Assembly (NCBI GenBank): GCA_965228905.1 | Contig: CBDDII010000002.1 | Span: 682,001 to 746,000, forward strand | Direction of reading: 5' to 3' | DNA from: CALKXV01 sp965228905 | GTDB lineage: Bacteria; Pseudomonadota; Alphaproteobacteria; Rhodobacterales; Rhodobacteraceae | Length of the DNA stretch: 64,000 nucleotides | Position numbers and translations under genes: made by a program | Shown here: piece after piece, positions 52,858-60,848 of the stretch | Position numbering within the stretch: position 1 is the stretch's first letter | Layout: every line of letters begins with the position of its first letter | Notes under the pieces: model-generated | The model's database searches: none | Told to the model about the DNA's origin: nothing | Seen by the model: only the letters and a program-made list of their open reading frames with translations

Positions 52858-53918
52858 GGAGCGAATCCGGGCGGCAGGGGGGCGGCTTCGGGATAAAGCG
52901 CCATCACCTTGAAGAGGGTTCCCATTTCGTCGCCCTGCGTCAAGCGGTGATATGCGGCGATGTGGGAGTCGAGCGCATCGCCGGTCAGCTTTTCGGCCAA
53001 GGTGCGGGCGCGGTGCGAAATGCCGAGGCGTTCGAGGAAGACACCTTGCGGGATCATGTCGGAATGGGCGGCGGGCGCGGCTGCACGGGCGAGGGCTTCG
53101 AAATCGACATGGGCTGTGAGGTCGGCTTTGCCGGGGCGGGCAAGCGGGTTGACGCTCTGGTGGGACTCCAATGCCTGGAAGGTGTCGCCGCGCGAGCGCC
53201 AATTGCCGTAGTCGATGATGAGGGCGGTGCCGCCGTTCGTTGCGATCTGTTGGCCGATGCGTCGGGCGATGGTCTGGCTGGCTGGCGAGGTTTCGACGAT
53301 GTCGCCGTGCTTCGTGTCGGCCAGGCGTTGGTCGAGAAACTCGGGGGCGGTTCTGTCGGAGAGGCCAAAGGCAAGCCTGTCGCCTTCCAGACCGACGAGT
53401 ACCTCGCGCCACGCAGGTCCGTCGCGGCGGAACTGGCGGATGGGAAGGGCGTCGAAGAATTCATTGGCGACAAGGAAGAGGGGGCGGTTTTCCGGAAGGG
53501 TGTCGACCGTGTCGTGATGGGTCAGGGGATGCGCGATGGCGGTCGCCTGTTTGGCGCGCAAGGTCGGCGAGGATTCGACGAGGTGGAGCGTGAGGGACGC
53601 CTGGAAGCCCGGCACTTTAGCGGTGGCGCGCAGGATGTCGGCCATGAGCGTGCCGCGACCGGGGCCAAGCTCGGCCAGCGTGAAGGCTTTGGGCGCGCCC
53701 TGGTCCAGCCAGCTTTGGGCAAGGGCGAGGCCAAGGAGTTCGCCAAACATCTGGCTGATCTCGGGGGCGGTGGTGAAGTCGCCATTGGCGCCAAAGGGAT
53801 CGCGGGTGGTGTAATAGCCGTGCCGGGGGTGCGACAGGCATTCGGTCATGTAGTCGGCCAGGGTAAGCGGGCCGGTTTCGCGGATCTTTCTGGCAAGGAG
53901 ATCGGCGAGGGGGGTCAT
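52854..53918 (-). CDS. SAM-dependent methyltransferase, MidA/NDUFAF7 family
   Basis: 354 residues. DYMTECLSHPRHGYYTTRDP (22-41) and GDFTTAPEISQMFGELLG are hallmarks of the MidA/NDUFAF7 family; the SAM loop is LAELGPGRGTLM (about 82-93). The mitochondrial homologue methylates an arginine of a complex I subunit; the bacterial role is probably similar. Operon with pgeF. Confidence 0.92.
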   Translation of the reverse strand: MTPLADLLARKIRETGPLTLADYMTECLSHPRHGYYTTRDPFGANGDFTTAPEISQMFGELLGLALAQSWLDQGAPKAFTLAELGPGRGTLMADILRATAKVPGFQASLTLHLVESSPTLRAKQATAIAHPLTHHDTVDTLPENRPLFLVANEFFDALPIRQFRRDGPAWREVLVGLEGDRLAFGLSDRTAPEFLDQRLADTKHGDIVETSPASQTIARRIGQQIATNGGTALIIDYGNWRSRGDTFQALESHQSVNPLARPGKADLTAHVDFEALARAAAPAAHSDMIPQGVFLERLGISHRARTLAEKLTGDALDSHIAAYHRLTQGDEMGTLFKVMALYPEAAPLPPGFAP

Positions 53919-53961
53919 ATGGTTTTTCGGGTTTTGCGCCTTCCGTTGGACGTCGCGGTGG

Positions 53962-54018
53962 CAAAATTTTTTGGAAAAATTTTGTGCCTCCGGCGGGCGT
54001 ACTTGGAAAGCGATGAAG
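53962..54018 (+). repeat. Dispersed intergenic element, copy 8 of 8 (hairpin plus core)
   Basis: An A/T hairpin (53962-53971 with 53975-53984), the spacer tgcctccggcggg and the core cgtacttggaaagcgatgaa (53998-54018). It lies between two minus-strand genes, so the plus-strand element is antisense to local transcription. Confidence 0.85.
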
Positions 54019-54024
54019 GGACCG

Positions 54025-54912
54025 TCATGGCGATTTGCGGCGGGCGTAGATCACGACGGCAAGGCCGAGGAGTGCCATGGGAAGAGAGAGCGTCTGGCCC
54101 ATAGTGAGGCCGAGAGGGCCGAGGCCGATCACATGGCCCATGGGGTTGTCGGGGGTGATGAACTGCGGGTCGGCCTGGCGGAAGAATTCCACGATGAAGC
54201 GCGACGCGCCGTAGCCTGCGATGAAGACACCGGCCAGTGCGCCCGGTGTTTTGAGCCAGCCGCGTGTGAAGGCGAGGGTCAGGATGATCGCGCCGAGAAG
54301 CAGGCCTTCGAGACAGGCTTCGTAGAGTTGCGAGGGGTGGCGGGCGCAGGGACCTGTCACGTCGGGGCAGTTCTGGGCCGCCGTGCCGGGGAAGATCACG
54401 CCCCAGGGCGCGTCGGTCGGTCTGCCCCAAAGCTCGGCATTGATGAAGTTGGCGATGCGTCCGAGGAACAGGCCCACGGGTGTGGCGATGGCCATGCCGT
54501 CGGCGAGTTTCGCGGGCGGGACGCTGTTGCGGCGGGCAAAGAGCGCCCCGGCCAGGATCACGCCGATGAAGCCGCCGTGAAAGGACATGCCGCCTTCCCA
54601 GACGCGCAGGATCGACATGGGGTCTTCGAAGAACTGGCCTTCGCCGTAGAACAGGACGTAGCCCAGGCGACCGCCGAGGATCACGCCGAAGATCATCCAG
54701 GTCAGCAGGTCTTCGAGCCGGGCGCGCTCCATCGGCGGGGTGTCGCCTTTCCACAGGTGCGGCCGGTCGATGGCGGCGCGAAACAACCGGTAGCCGACGA
54801 CGAAACCGACGATATAGGCCAGCGCGTACCAGCGGATCGGCAGCGTTGTGAAGCCAAGCGGTATCTCGACCAGAACGGGCGAAATGTCGGGAAAGGGAAT
54901 GGCGAGCATCAT
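54025..54912 (-). CDS. lgt: Phosphatidylglycerol-prolipoprotein diacylglyceryl transferase
   Basis: 295 residues if the ATG at 54912 is used; ATGs at 54921 and 54909 are equally possible, and none has a strong ribosome binding site. Seven membrane helices; the Lgt signature GRIANFINAELWGRPTD (about 146-162), GGMSFHGGFIGV with an essential His, and YGASRFIVEFFRQADPQF are present. It adds diacylglycerol to the lipobox Cys of lipoproteins such as Pal. Confidence 0.95.
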   Translation of the reverse strand: MMLAIPFPDISPVLVEIPLGFTTLPIRWYALAYIVGFVVGYRLFRAAIDRPHLWKGDTPPMERARLEDLLTWMIFGVILGGRLGYVLFYGEGQFFEDPMSILRVWEGGMSFHGGFIGVILAGALFARRNSVPPAKLADGMAIATPVGLFLGRIANFINAELWGRPTDAPWGVIFPGTAAQNCPDVTGPCARHPSQLYEACLEGLLLGAIILTLAFTRGWLKTPGALAGVFIAGYGASRFIVEFFRQADPQFITPDNPMGHVIGLGPLGLTMGQTLSLPMALLGLAVVIYARRKSP

Positions 54913-55009
54913 TTGTCGCATCTGGTGCCAGCGGATCGGGGGGGCGTCAAGGTTGCGGGTCGCGGGAAATGCGCCATATAGAAAGGGAACGCTTGGCCAG
55001 GGACATGAC

Positions 55010-55252
55010 ATGCAGACACGCAACCGGATTTTCGACGACATTTCGCAATTGATGACCAACGCCATGGGCGTGGCACAGGGCGCGAAGGACGAGGCCGAGA
55101 CGGCGATGAAGGGCATGATCGACCGCTGGCTGGCGGATCGCGATTTCGTCACGCGGGAAGAGTTCGACGCGGTGCGCGGCATGGCCGAAAAAGCACGGGC
55201 CGAGAATGAAGAGTTGAAGGCGCGGATCGAGGCGCTGGAGAAGAAAGGCTAG
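55010..55252 (+). CDS. ubiK: Ubiquinone biosynthesis accessory factor UbiK (BMFP family)
   Basis: 80 residues from ATG 55010. Helical throughout, with the C-terminal coiled coil FVTREEFDAVRGMAEKARAE... typical of YqiC/UbiK, which helps UbiJ in aerobic ubiquinone synthesis and binds lipids. Divergent from lgt across a 97-base gap; its end overlaps the convergent phosphotransferase gene by four bases. Confidence 0.88.
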   Translation: MQTRNRIFDDISQLMTNAMGVAQGAKDEAETAMKGMIDRWLADRDFVTREEFDAVRGMAEKARAENEELKARIEALEKKG

Positions 55253-55956
55253 AACCTTTCGGCGAGTCTTCGGGCACGGTCCGGCTCGCACTGCCAGCAG
55301 CAGGCGATTTCCCAGGCGAGGCAAGCGCGGGATTCGTGGGCAGAGAGTTGCCGCACCGCCTTTAGGTCGAATAGCGGCAGATCGCGGCGGGCTTCGTCCC
55401 AGTCCAGAAGGGCGAACTTTCCATCTCTGAGACGCAGGGTATTTGCGGGCGTTATGTCGCCGTGGACGATGCAGGGGGGCGTTTCGGGCAGAGCGGCGAA
55501 GGCGGTCAGGATCTGCGTGACAAGGCTGTCGGGCATGGCGGTAAAGTCGATGTCGCCGCCCGAAGAGCGTGGTCCAAGCTCTTGCGACGACAGGAAGCCG
55601 GGGCGTTGGTCGAAGGTGCGTGTGGCGTGGTGGAAACGCTCCAGCGGGCCCTTGAGTTCAGGCATCTCGTCGGGTTTGAGCGGCGTGCCTTTCAGAAAGG
55701 TCTCGCAGGTCCAGCCATCGGCGATGAGGGCTCCTGAACGTGTTGGCACCAATTCGGGGACGGCGAAGCCCGCGGCGCGGGCGGCGTCATGAACGGGCAG
55801 TAGCCACGTGACCGATTCCTCACTGCGCGTGGTCGACTTGAACACGAGGTCGGGGCTGAGGCCCCACGTGCGCCAGACGGTTGCGCGTGCGCCCCCGGCC
55901 AGCGGTGCCAGCCGGGCCGAGACGGACCATTCTTGCAAGGGCGGCCTGGTTTGCAT
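55249..55956 (-). CDS. Aminoglycoside phosphotransferase (APH)-family kinase
   Basis: 235 residues from ATG 55956; the frame opens upstream over a 15-bp duplication but that part is unlikely to be coding. Kinase-like motifs: the catalytic IVHGDITPANTLR (about 164-176) and the metal-binding LLDWDEARRD (about 185-194). The N-lobe is compact, and the protein is short for APH enzymes. Likely a small-molecule or sugar kinase; resistance is not implied. Confidence 0.82.
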   Translation of the reverse strand: MQTRPPLQEWSVSARLAPLAGGARATVWRTWGLSPDLVFKSTTRSEESVTWLLPVHDAARAAGFAVPELVPTRSGALIADGWTCETFLKGTPLKPDEMPELKGPLERFHHATRTFDQRPGFLSSQELGPRSSGGDIDFTAMPDSLVTQILTAFAALPETPPCIVHGDITPANTLRLRDGKFALLDWDEARRDLPLFDLKAVRQLSAHESRACLAWEIACCWQCEPDRARRLAERF

Positions 55957-56365
55957 GGTGCCATCGAACAGTCGCGGCTTGCAAAAGACCAGCTTTGATC
56001 TTCGGTATGACGATCTTCGGTATGACGGGCCCGCCAAATTGGCGTCTCCGTAGTGACAACCCCTGTCGGGGCATCGGTCGATTCGTCGGCCTCGGGTGTC
56101 TTCGAGGCGGAGATTGGATCAAGCGCCGAAAGACGCAGGGAACGTTCGCGGCGCAGGATGACCGGGATTTCCTGTCTGCCCGTTAACTGGGCGAACGTGG
56201 GATGTTTTTCGCTTTTCTGTGGATAGACCGAAATTCGCCCTTTACAGGTTGGGGGCTTTCGAACACCATATCTCGTGAGGGAAGCGTCAAAGAAACACTT
56301 CCCCTAGAGCAGGCATCAAGTCGTGGTGGACGTCTAAGACCACGACAGAATCCATGAGGCAGCGC
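55957..56365. other. 409-base intergenic region
   Basis: It contains an exact 15-bp tandem duplication (gatcttcggtatgac, 55997-56011 and 56012-56026) and, just before ybjN, an 8-bp inverted repeat (56320-56327 with 56339-56346). The remainder shows nothing recognisable. Confidence 0.55.
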
Positions 56366-56866
56366 ATGTCGCTATCAGAGCAATTCTCGACAGAAGACCT
56401 TCACCCGATCGACATCGTCGAACATATCGCCAGTCATCACGATTGGGATTTCGACCGGGTGGCGGACGATCAGATCGCAATGGCCGTGGAAGGCCAGTGG
56501 CGGATGTATTCGATCACCCTGGCCTGGTCCGAACAGGACGAGACCCTGCGGTTGATCTGCACCTTCGACATGGACCCGCCGAAGGAGCGGATGAGCGACC
56601 TGCATGACGTTTTGAACCGCACGAACGATATGTGCTGGGCCGGGGCCTTTGCCTATTGGGAAGCGCAGAAGCTGATGGTCTGGCGTTACGGGCTTGTGCT
56701 GAGCGGTGGGCAGGCGGCTTCGCCGGAGCAGATCGACACGATGATCCGGGCGGCCGTTCTTTCGGCCGAGCGGTTTTACCCGGCGTTCCAGCTTTGTGTC
56801 TGGGGCAACGAGAGCCCGGAACGCGCAATGGATGTGGCGATGACCGAGGCCTACGGGCGCGCCTGA
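56366..56866 (+). CDS. YbjN domain-containing protein
   Basis: 166 residues. The ATG at 56366 is preferred because TGAGGCAG lies 6 bases upstream; one at 56354 adds four residues. A single YbjN domain (DUF1790): LHPIDIVEHIASHHDWDFDR and WRMYSITLAWSEQDETLRLI begin it, and YWEAQKLMVWRYGLVLSGGQ is central. Related to type III secretion chaperone folds; in enterics YbjN affects stress tolerance. Its gene follows a strong 8-bp inverted repeat that may form a leader hairpin. Confidence 0.88.
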   Translation: MSLSEQFSTEDLHPIDIVEHIASHHDWDFDRVADDQIAMAVEGQWRMYSITLAWSEQDETLRLICTFDMDPPKERMSDLHDVLNRTNDMCWAGAFAYWEAQKLMVWRYGLVLSGGQAASPEQIDTMIRAAVLSAERFYPAFQLCVWGNESPERAMDVAMTEAYGRA

Positions 56867-56921
56867 ATCAAAAGGGGTAGCATCCGCACATCAGGTCCCC
56901 CCGACCACGCGGATGTAGCAG

Positions 56922-56957
56922 AAACCGGGTCGCAGTATTGGCGGCCCGGTTTTTTGT
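56922..56957 (+). terminator. Rho-independent terminator of ybjN
   Basis: An 8-bp stem AAACCGGG (56922-56929) with CCCGGTTT (56945-56952) is followed by TTTTG. A second, weaker hairpin (CATCCGC 56881-56887 with GCGGATG 56909-56915) precedes it. Confidence 0.88.
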
Positions 56958-57018
56958 TGGCTTTGGGGTTTTCCTTTGGCGTCCAAGTGCGTTAGCGAAT
57001 GGGAAAAGGGGGCGTGCC

Positions 57019-57831
57019 ATGGGACTTTCTGAGATCGGTGAAAAGGGCCTTGTTTTGCTGGGTTGCGGCAAGATGGGTGGTGCCATGCTGGAGGGCTGGC
57101 TGGCCGGGGGGCTGGCACCGGGGGCGGTCTGGGTGATCGACCCGAAACCGTCCGAGCGGTTGCGCGAAATGGGCGTGCAGGTGAACGCCGATTTGCCGGA
57201 AGATCCGGCGGTGCTGATCCTTGCGGTCAAGCCGCAGATGATGGGCGAGGCGCTGTCGCAGGTGGCGGGATTCGGGGGTGGAAGCACGCTGGTTGTTTCG
57301 ATTGCCGCTGGTACGCAGATCGCTGTTTTTGAAGAGGTTTTCGGGGCAGGGACGCCGATCGTCAGGGCCATGCCGAACACGCCGGCGGCGGTCGGGCGCG
57401 GGATCACGGCGGTGATCGGCAATGCCTTGGTCGGCGAGGGGCAACTTTCGATGGCCGAGAGCCTGTTGGCGGCGGTCGGGCAGGTGGTGCGATTGAGCGC
57501 GGAATCCGAGATGGATGCGGTGACGGCGGTGTCCGGGTCCGGTCCGGCCTATGTCTTTCATTTGATTGAAACTTTGGCGCAGGCGGGCGAGGCGGAGGGT
57601 CTGTCGGCAGAGCTTTCCATGGCGCTGGCCAAGGCGACGGTTGCGGGGGCGGGTGCTTTGGCGGAAGCGGCAGAGGAAGACCCGACGCAGTTGCGCATCA
57701 ACGTCACCTCGCCCAATGGCACGACGCAGGCGGCGCTTGAGGTCCTGATGGACGAAAAAGACGGCTTTCCGCCCCTGTTAAAGCGGGCGGTGAAGGCGGC
57801 GGCGGATCGGAGCCGGGAGTTGGGTAAGTGA
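57019..57831 (+). CDS. proC: Pyrroline-5-carboxylate reductase
   Basis: 270 residues from ATG 57019. The N-terminal dinucleotide motif LLGCGKMGGAMLEGWL (13-28), RAMPNTPAAVGRGITAV (about 115-131), VSGSGPAYVF and the C-terminal ProC signature (about 215-245, VAGAGALAEAAEEDPTQLRI) are complete. Last step of proline synthesis, using NAD(P)H. Its stop overlaps the GTG start of csaA (GTGA). Confidence 0.96.
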   Translation: MGLSEIGEKGLVLLGCGKMGGAMLEGWLAGGLAPGAVWVIDPKPSERLREMGVQVNADLPEDPAVLILAVKPQMMGEALSQVAGFGGGSTLVVSIAAGTQIAVFEEVFGAGTPIVRAMPNTPAAVGRGITAVIGNALVGEGQLSMAESLLAAVGQVVRLSAESEMDAVTAVSGSGPAYVFHLIETLAQAGEAEGLSAELSMALAKATVAGAGALAEAAEEDPTQLRINVTSPNGTTQAALEVLMDEKDGFPPLLKRAVKAAADRSRELGK

Positions 57832-58163
57832 CTATTTCCTTTGATGATTTCATGGCCGTGGACATTCGCGTCGGCGTCATCACCAAGGCCGAATCTTTCC
57901 CTGAGGCAAGGAAGCCCGCGATCAAGCTCTGGGTGGATTTCGGGGAGGAGATCGGGGTCAAGAAAAGCTCGGCCCAGATCACGGTGCACTACGATGTAGA
58001 GAGCCTTCCGGGGCGTAAGGTCTTGGCCGTGGTCAATTTTCCACCGCGCCAGATTGGCCCGGTGATGTCGGAGGTGCTGGTGCTTGGCGTGCCGGACGAG
58101 GCGGGCGAAGTGGTGCTTTTGACGCCTGACAAGGACGTGCCGCTTGGCGGGCGGATGTTCTGA
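57828..58163 (+). CDS. csaA: CsaA-type tRNA-binding domain protein
   Basis: 111 residues. Start GTG 57828, translationally coupled to proC. An OB fold of the EMAP-II/tRNA-binding type: FMAVDIRVGVITKAESFPEA (8-27), KKSSAQITVHY and VVNFPPRQIGPVMSEVLVLG are characteristic of CsaA, described as an export-related chaperone and tRNA-binding protein. Nothing suggests a functional link to proline synthesis. Confidence 0.92.
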   Translation: MTISFDDFMAVDIRVGVITKAESFPEARKPAIKLWVDFGEEIGVKKSSAQITVHYDVESLPGRKVLAVVNFPPRQIGPVMSEVLVLGVPDEAGEVVLLTPDKDVPLGGRMF

Positions 58164-58226
58164 GCGTTGCGCCAACCTGGCGCGCACGTTAACCCCGTTT
58201 CCCCGTAAAATGGGGTGAAAATCCAA

Positions 58227-58281
58227 CGTCGGTATCACGTCGGTATTACGTCGGTATCACGTCGGTATTGCGTCGGTGCAT
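58227..58281 (+). repeat. 11-bp tandem repeat array B (five units)
   Basis: Units cgtcggtatca, cgtcggtatta, cgtcggtatca, cgtcggtattg and a degenerate cgtcggtgcat. Same unit, same number and same decayed fifth unit as the array at 21518-21572. It lies between csaA and the end of the convergent haloperoxidase gene. Confidence 0.93.
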
Positions 58282-58419
58282 CGTCTGGCGACAGCACGGG
58301 GTCGGCCAGTTTGGCTGCGTACGGTAAGATGTCCTGAGGAACTGTTAATTCAGGTCTCACAAAGTGCCTGCGTTTGACCTGCCGCACCGGTTGGCGCGAC
58401 AGGCTGTAGCGTATTTCTT

Positions 58420-60582
58420 CTAGAGATCGAGGCTGGTTTCGCGGCCCGGGACGTGGCGGAGCCACCAGTTTTCGGGCGAGACGCGCTGGCCGGTCTTGTC
58501 GATCACCGAAAGCGAAGGGCAGCTTGCCGACTGGCCCGAGATCGTGACGAGATCGCCGTCGAAGGACTTGAAGGTCATCTGCATGGTCTCGCCGTAACTC
58601 GGGGCCTGTTCCATCAGGATGCCGACCGCGATGCGTTCGCCCATCCTGAGGCTGTCGTAATAGTCGGAGTAATAGTGAACGCCCGCCATGTTGCGCCCGA
58701 TCGAGATATTGGCGGCGAGTTTGTCCAGCTCGCCCTGCACCGTCAGCTTGCCCTTGAACTTGGCCGAGGTGGTGAGCCTGGTGCCGTCGGCGTTCGGCTC
58801 GAACGCGATGGGGGTGCCGTCGGGCGCGCAGAGCAGCCGTTCGTTCCGGCTGTCGCAGTCTTCGAACATCTCGAAGAAGGCTTTCAGCATGGTGACGCAG
58901 CCGCCCGCGACCGTGGCATGACCGGCGCCGTAGGCGGGGTGCATGGGCGAGCCTTCGGGAAAGGCCATGGGCAGAAGGAAGTTCTTGCCCTTGGGCGGCA
59001 CCCAGTTCGCCTTGTCGCAATGGAGGCGGCGCATGTCGGTCATCGCCTTTGCGTTCTGCGCCTCGTTATGGGCATCGACCGCCTTCAGCAGTTTCGCGGG
59101 AAGTTGCGCCAGCAGTTTTTCGAACGAGGCCTCGGCGCAGCCCAGTTTGCCCTTGTTCTTCTTGTCGCAAAGGATCGAGATGCGACCGCCCATGGCCTCG
59201 GGCCGGGCGCGGCGGTGGTAGTTGAATTTCTGCCGCCGCACGGCCTTGAGGCAGCGGGTTGCAACCTCGGTCACGAGGCTGAGGACGTGAGGCCCGCCGA
59301 AGGTCGCGAAGGCGTCGCGCCGCCCCGAGGGCGAGGCTTCGGGGAAACCCTTGGAGGCCGGGATGCCCATGCCGAGCATGACGAGGGCGGCGTTGAGGTA
59401 GGCCTCGTACAGCGCGTCGAAGTGGACATAGGTGGCCAGATCGCGCGGGGTGGTGATGAAGCGGCGGTCGCCCTCGAACACGTCGAGGCCCTTGAAGTTC
59501 GCGCCGTTCTGCACGTCGAGCCAGCTTGCCCAGTCGGTCATGTAGTCAAGGCAGGCCTTGCCGGTGATCGTGCGCTGGTCGATGGCGATGCTGCCGTAAG
59601 GTATGAAGCCGTCGCGGAAATCCCAGACCGCGCTTGTGCCGGGGAAGTTCGACATGCCGTCATCGGGGTTGGCCGCGTTCAGCGAATTGGCCCCGATCAG
59701 CATGAATTGCGAGACATAGGGGCCGGTCATGGCACCCTTGGTCGAGCCGCGAAAGATCGTGTCGGGGCTGAGGGGGCCTGTCAGTTGGCGGGCATCGCGC
59801 CGGTTCTGTTCGAACCCGTTGAGGCCGCTGGTGTTGACCGTGTGCGGGGTCGAGGAATGGGGCGATTTGCCAAAGAATTCCATCCCCGCGATGAGTTTGG
59901 TGATGTCGGTGGCGGAAAGCTGGGCCGTCTTGCCCTTCTTGCCGAAGATGTCGCCCTTGCCCGCGCAGATATTGGTGAAGGAGACGTCGCGCAAAAGGGC
60001 GAGGCCATAGACCTCGGCCATTTCGACGGCCAGTTCGGAAGAGCCGACGCGCGGCGCGGGTGCCATGCCGACGGAGCCGGCGTCGGGGCCTTCGAGTTCA
60101 TAGACCTTGCCTGCACGGGGGCTTTCCCAGCCGCGCCACGCGGTCTTGATCTTGAGCGCCTTGCCCTTCTTGTCGGGTTTGGTCTTGCCCTTGCAGGCAA
60201 AGTCGGCGACCGCCGCCGTGCCGTTTTTCACCCGGTCGTCGTAGGAACAGACCTCTTTTTCGAACTCGGAGGGGTCGGGGGAGTTGATCGCCTCGACGAA
60301 AGAGCGGTAGTCGCCCGGTTCCTGCAAGAGGCCGCAGTCGTCATGGGCAAGGCCCTTGGTGAAATTGGCCGGGTAGACCGGATCGGTGGTGACGGTTTCA
60401 AGGCAGCCGTCGTTTTCGACGGTGGTGGATCGGGACGTCCCGTGGTCGTCTTCTTCGCCGTTGGCACGGGTCAGGGCCTGGGGTTGCAGGCGCGAGATCT
60501 CGGTGGCGAGATCGCGGTATGTCTTGGCCTGCTGTGCGCGGTCGGAGCCTGCGGGCAGGGGTTCGGAAAATGGAAGTTTCAT
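58420..60582 (-). CDS. Vanadium-dependent haloperoxidase (algal bromoperoxidase type)
   Basis: 720 residues. The vanadate site is visible: Lys452 and Arg460 (QKFNYHRRARPEAMGGR), Gly554 and the axial His555 in HPAYGAGHATVAGG, and Arg630/His636 in GRNMAGVHYYSDYYD. Spacings (8 between Lys and Arg, 7 between His548 and His555, 6 between Arg and His) are those of algal bromoperoxidases, including His548, equivalent to the bromide-related His. The Ser before Gly is Ala553. No signal peptide. It should use hydrogen peroxide to oxidise bromide or iodide. Monocistronic. Confidence 0.88.
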   Translation of the reverse strand: MKLPFSEPLPAGSDRAQQAKTYRDLATEISRLQPQALTRANGEEDDHGTSRSTTVENDGCLETVTTDPVYPANFTKGLAHDDCGLLQEPGDYRSFVEAINSPDPSEFEKEVCSYDDRVKNGTAAVADFACKGKTKPDKKGKALKIKTAWRGWESPRAGKVYELEGPDAGSVGMAPAPRVGSSELAVEMAEVYGLALLRDVSFTNICAGKGDIFGKKGKTAQLSATDITKLIAGMEFFGKSPHSSTPHTVNTSGLNGFEQNRRDARQLTGPLSPDTIFRGSTKGAMTGPYVSQFMLIGANSLNAANPDDGMSNFPGTSAVWDFRDGFIPYGSIAIDQRTITGKACLDYMTDWASWLDVQNGANFKGLDVFEGDRRFITTPRDLATYVHFDALYEAYLNAALVMLGMGIPASKGFPEASPSGRRDAFATFGGPHVLSLVTEVATRCLKAVRRQKFNYHRRARPEAMGGRISILCDKKNKGKLGCAEASFEKLLAQLPAKLLKAVDAHNEAQNAKAMTDMRRLHCDKANWVPPKGKNFLLPMAFPEGSPMHPAYGAGHATVAGGCVTMLKAFFEMFEDCDSRNERLLCAPDGTPIAFEPNADGTRLTTSAKFKGKLTVQGELDKLAANISIGRNMAGVHYYSDYYDSLRMGERIAVGILMEQAPSYGETMQMTFKSFDGDLVTISGQSASCPSLSVIDKTGQRVSPENWWLRHVPGRETSLDL

Positions 60583-60848
60583 AACAAATACTCCAGTACA
60601 AAGACTTTTTTAAATGTGTCGCGGAGGGTTCCGCGGGGTTGTCGGGAAGGCGAAATCAGCGCACCGCGCGATCCCGGAGTTCAAATTTTTCGGTGCGTCG
60701 TCAGGTGTTTCAAATGTGTTTCTTCGGCCCAGGTGAAATGGTTGGGACCGTCTTCAATGTTGGAATTATTCAAGATCGCGGGCGGTTTTGCCAGAAATTT
60801 GTGAGGCTTCGGCGGGAAATGGACTATTCCGCCGGGGGCCGGGGCAGG

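Noticed and set aside
58453..60804. 783-codon plus-strand frame opposite the haloperoxidase
   Set aside because: Low-complexity Val/Gly/Ala translation without motifs; the opposite strand encodes all haloperoxidase active-site residues.
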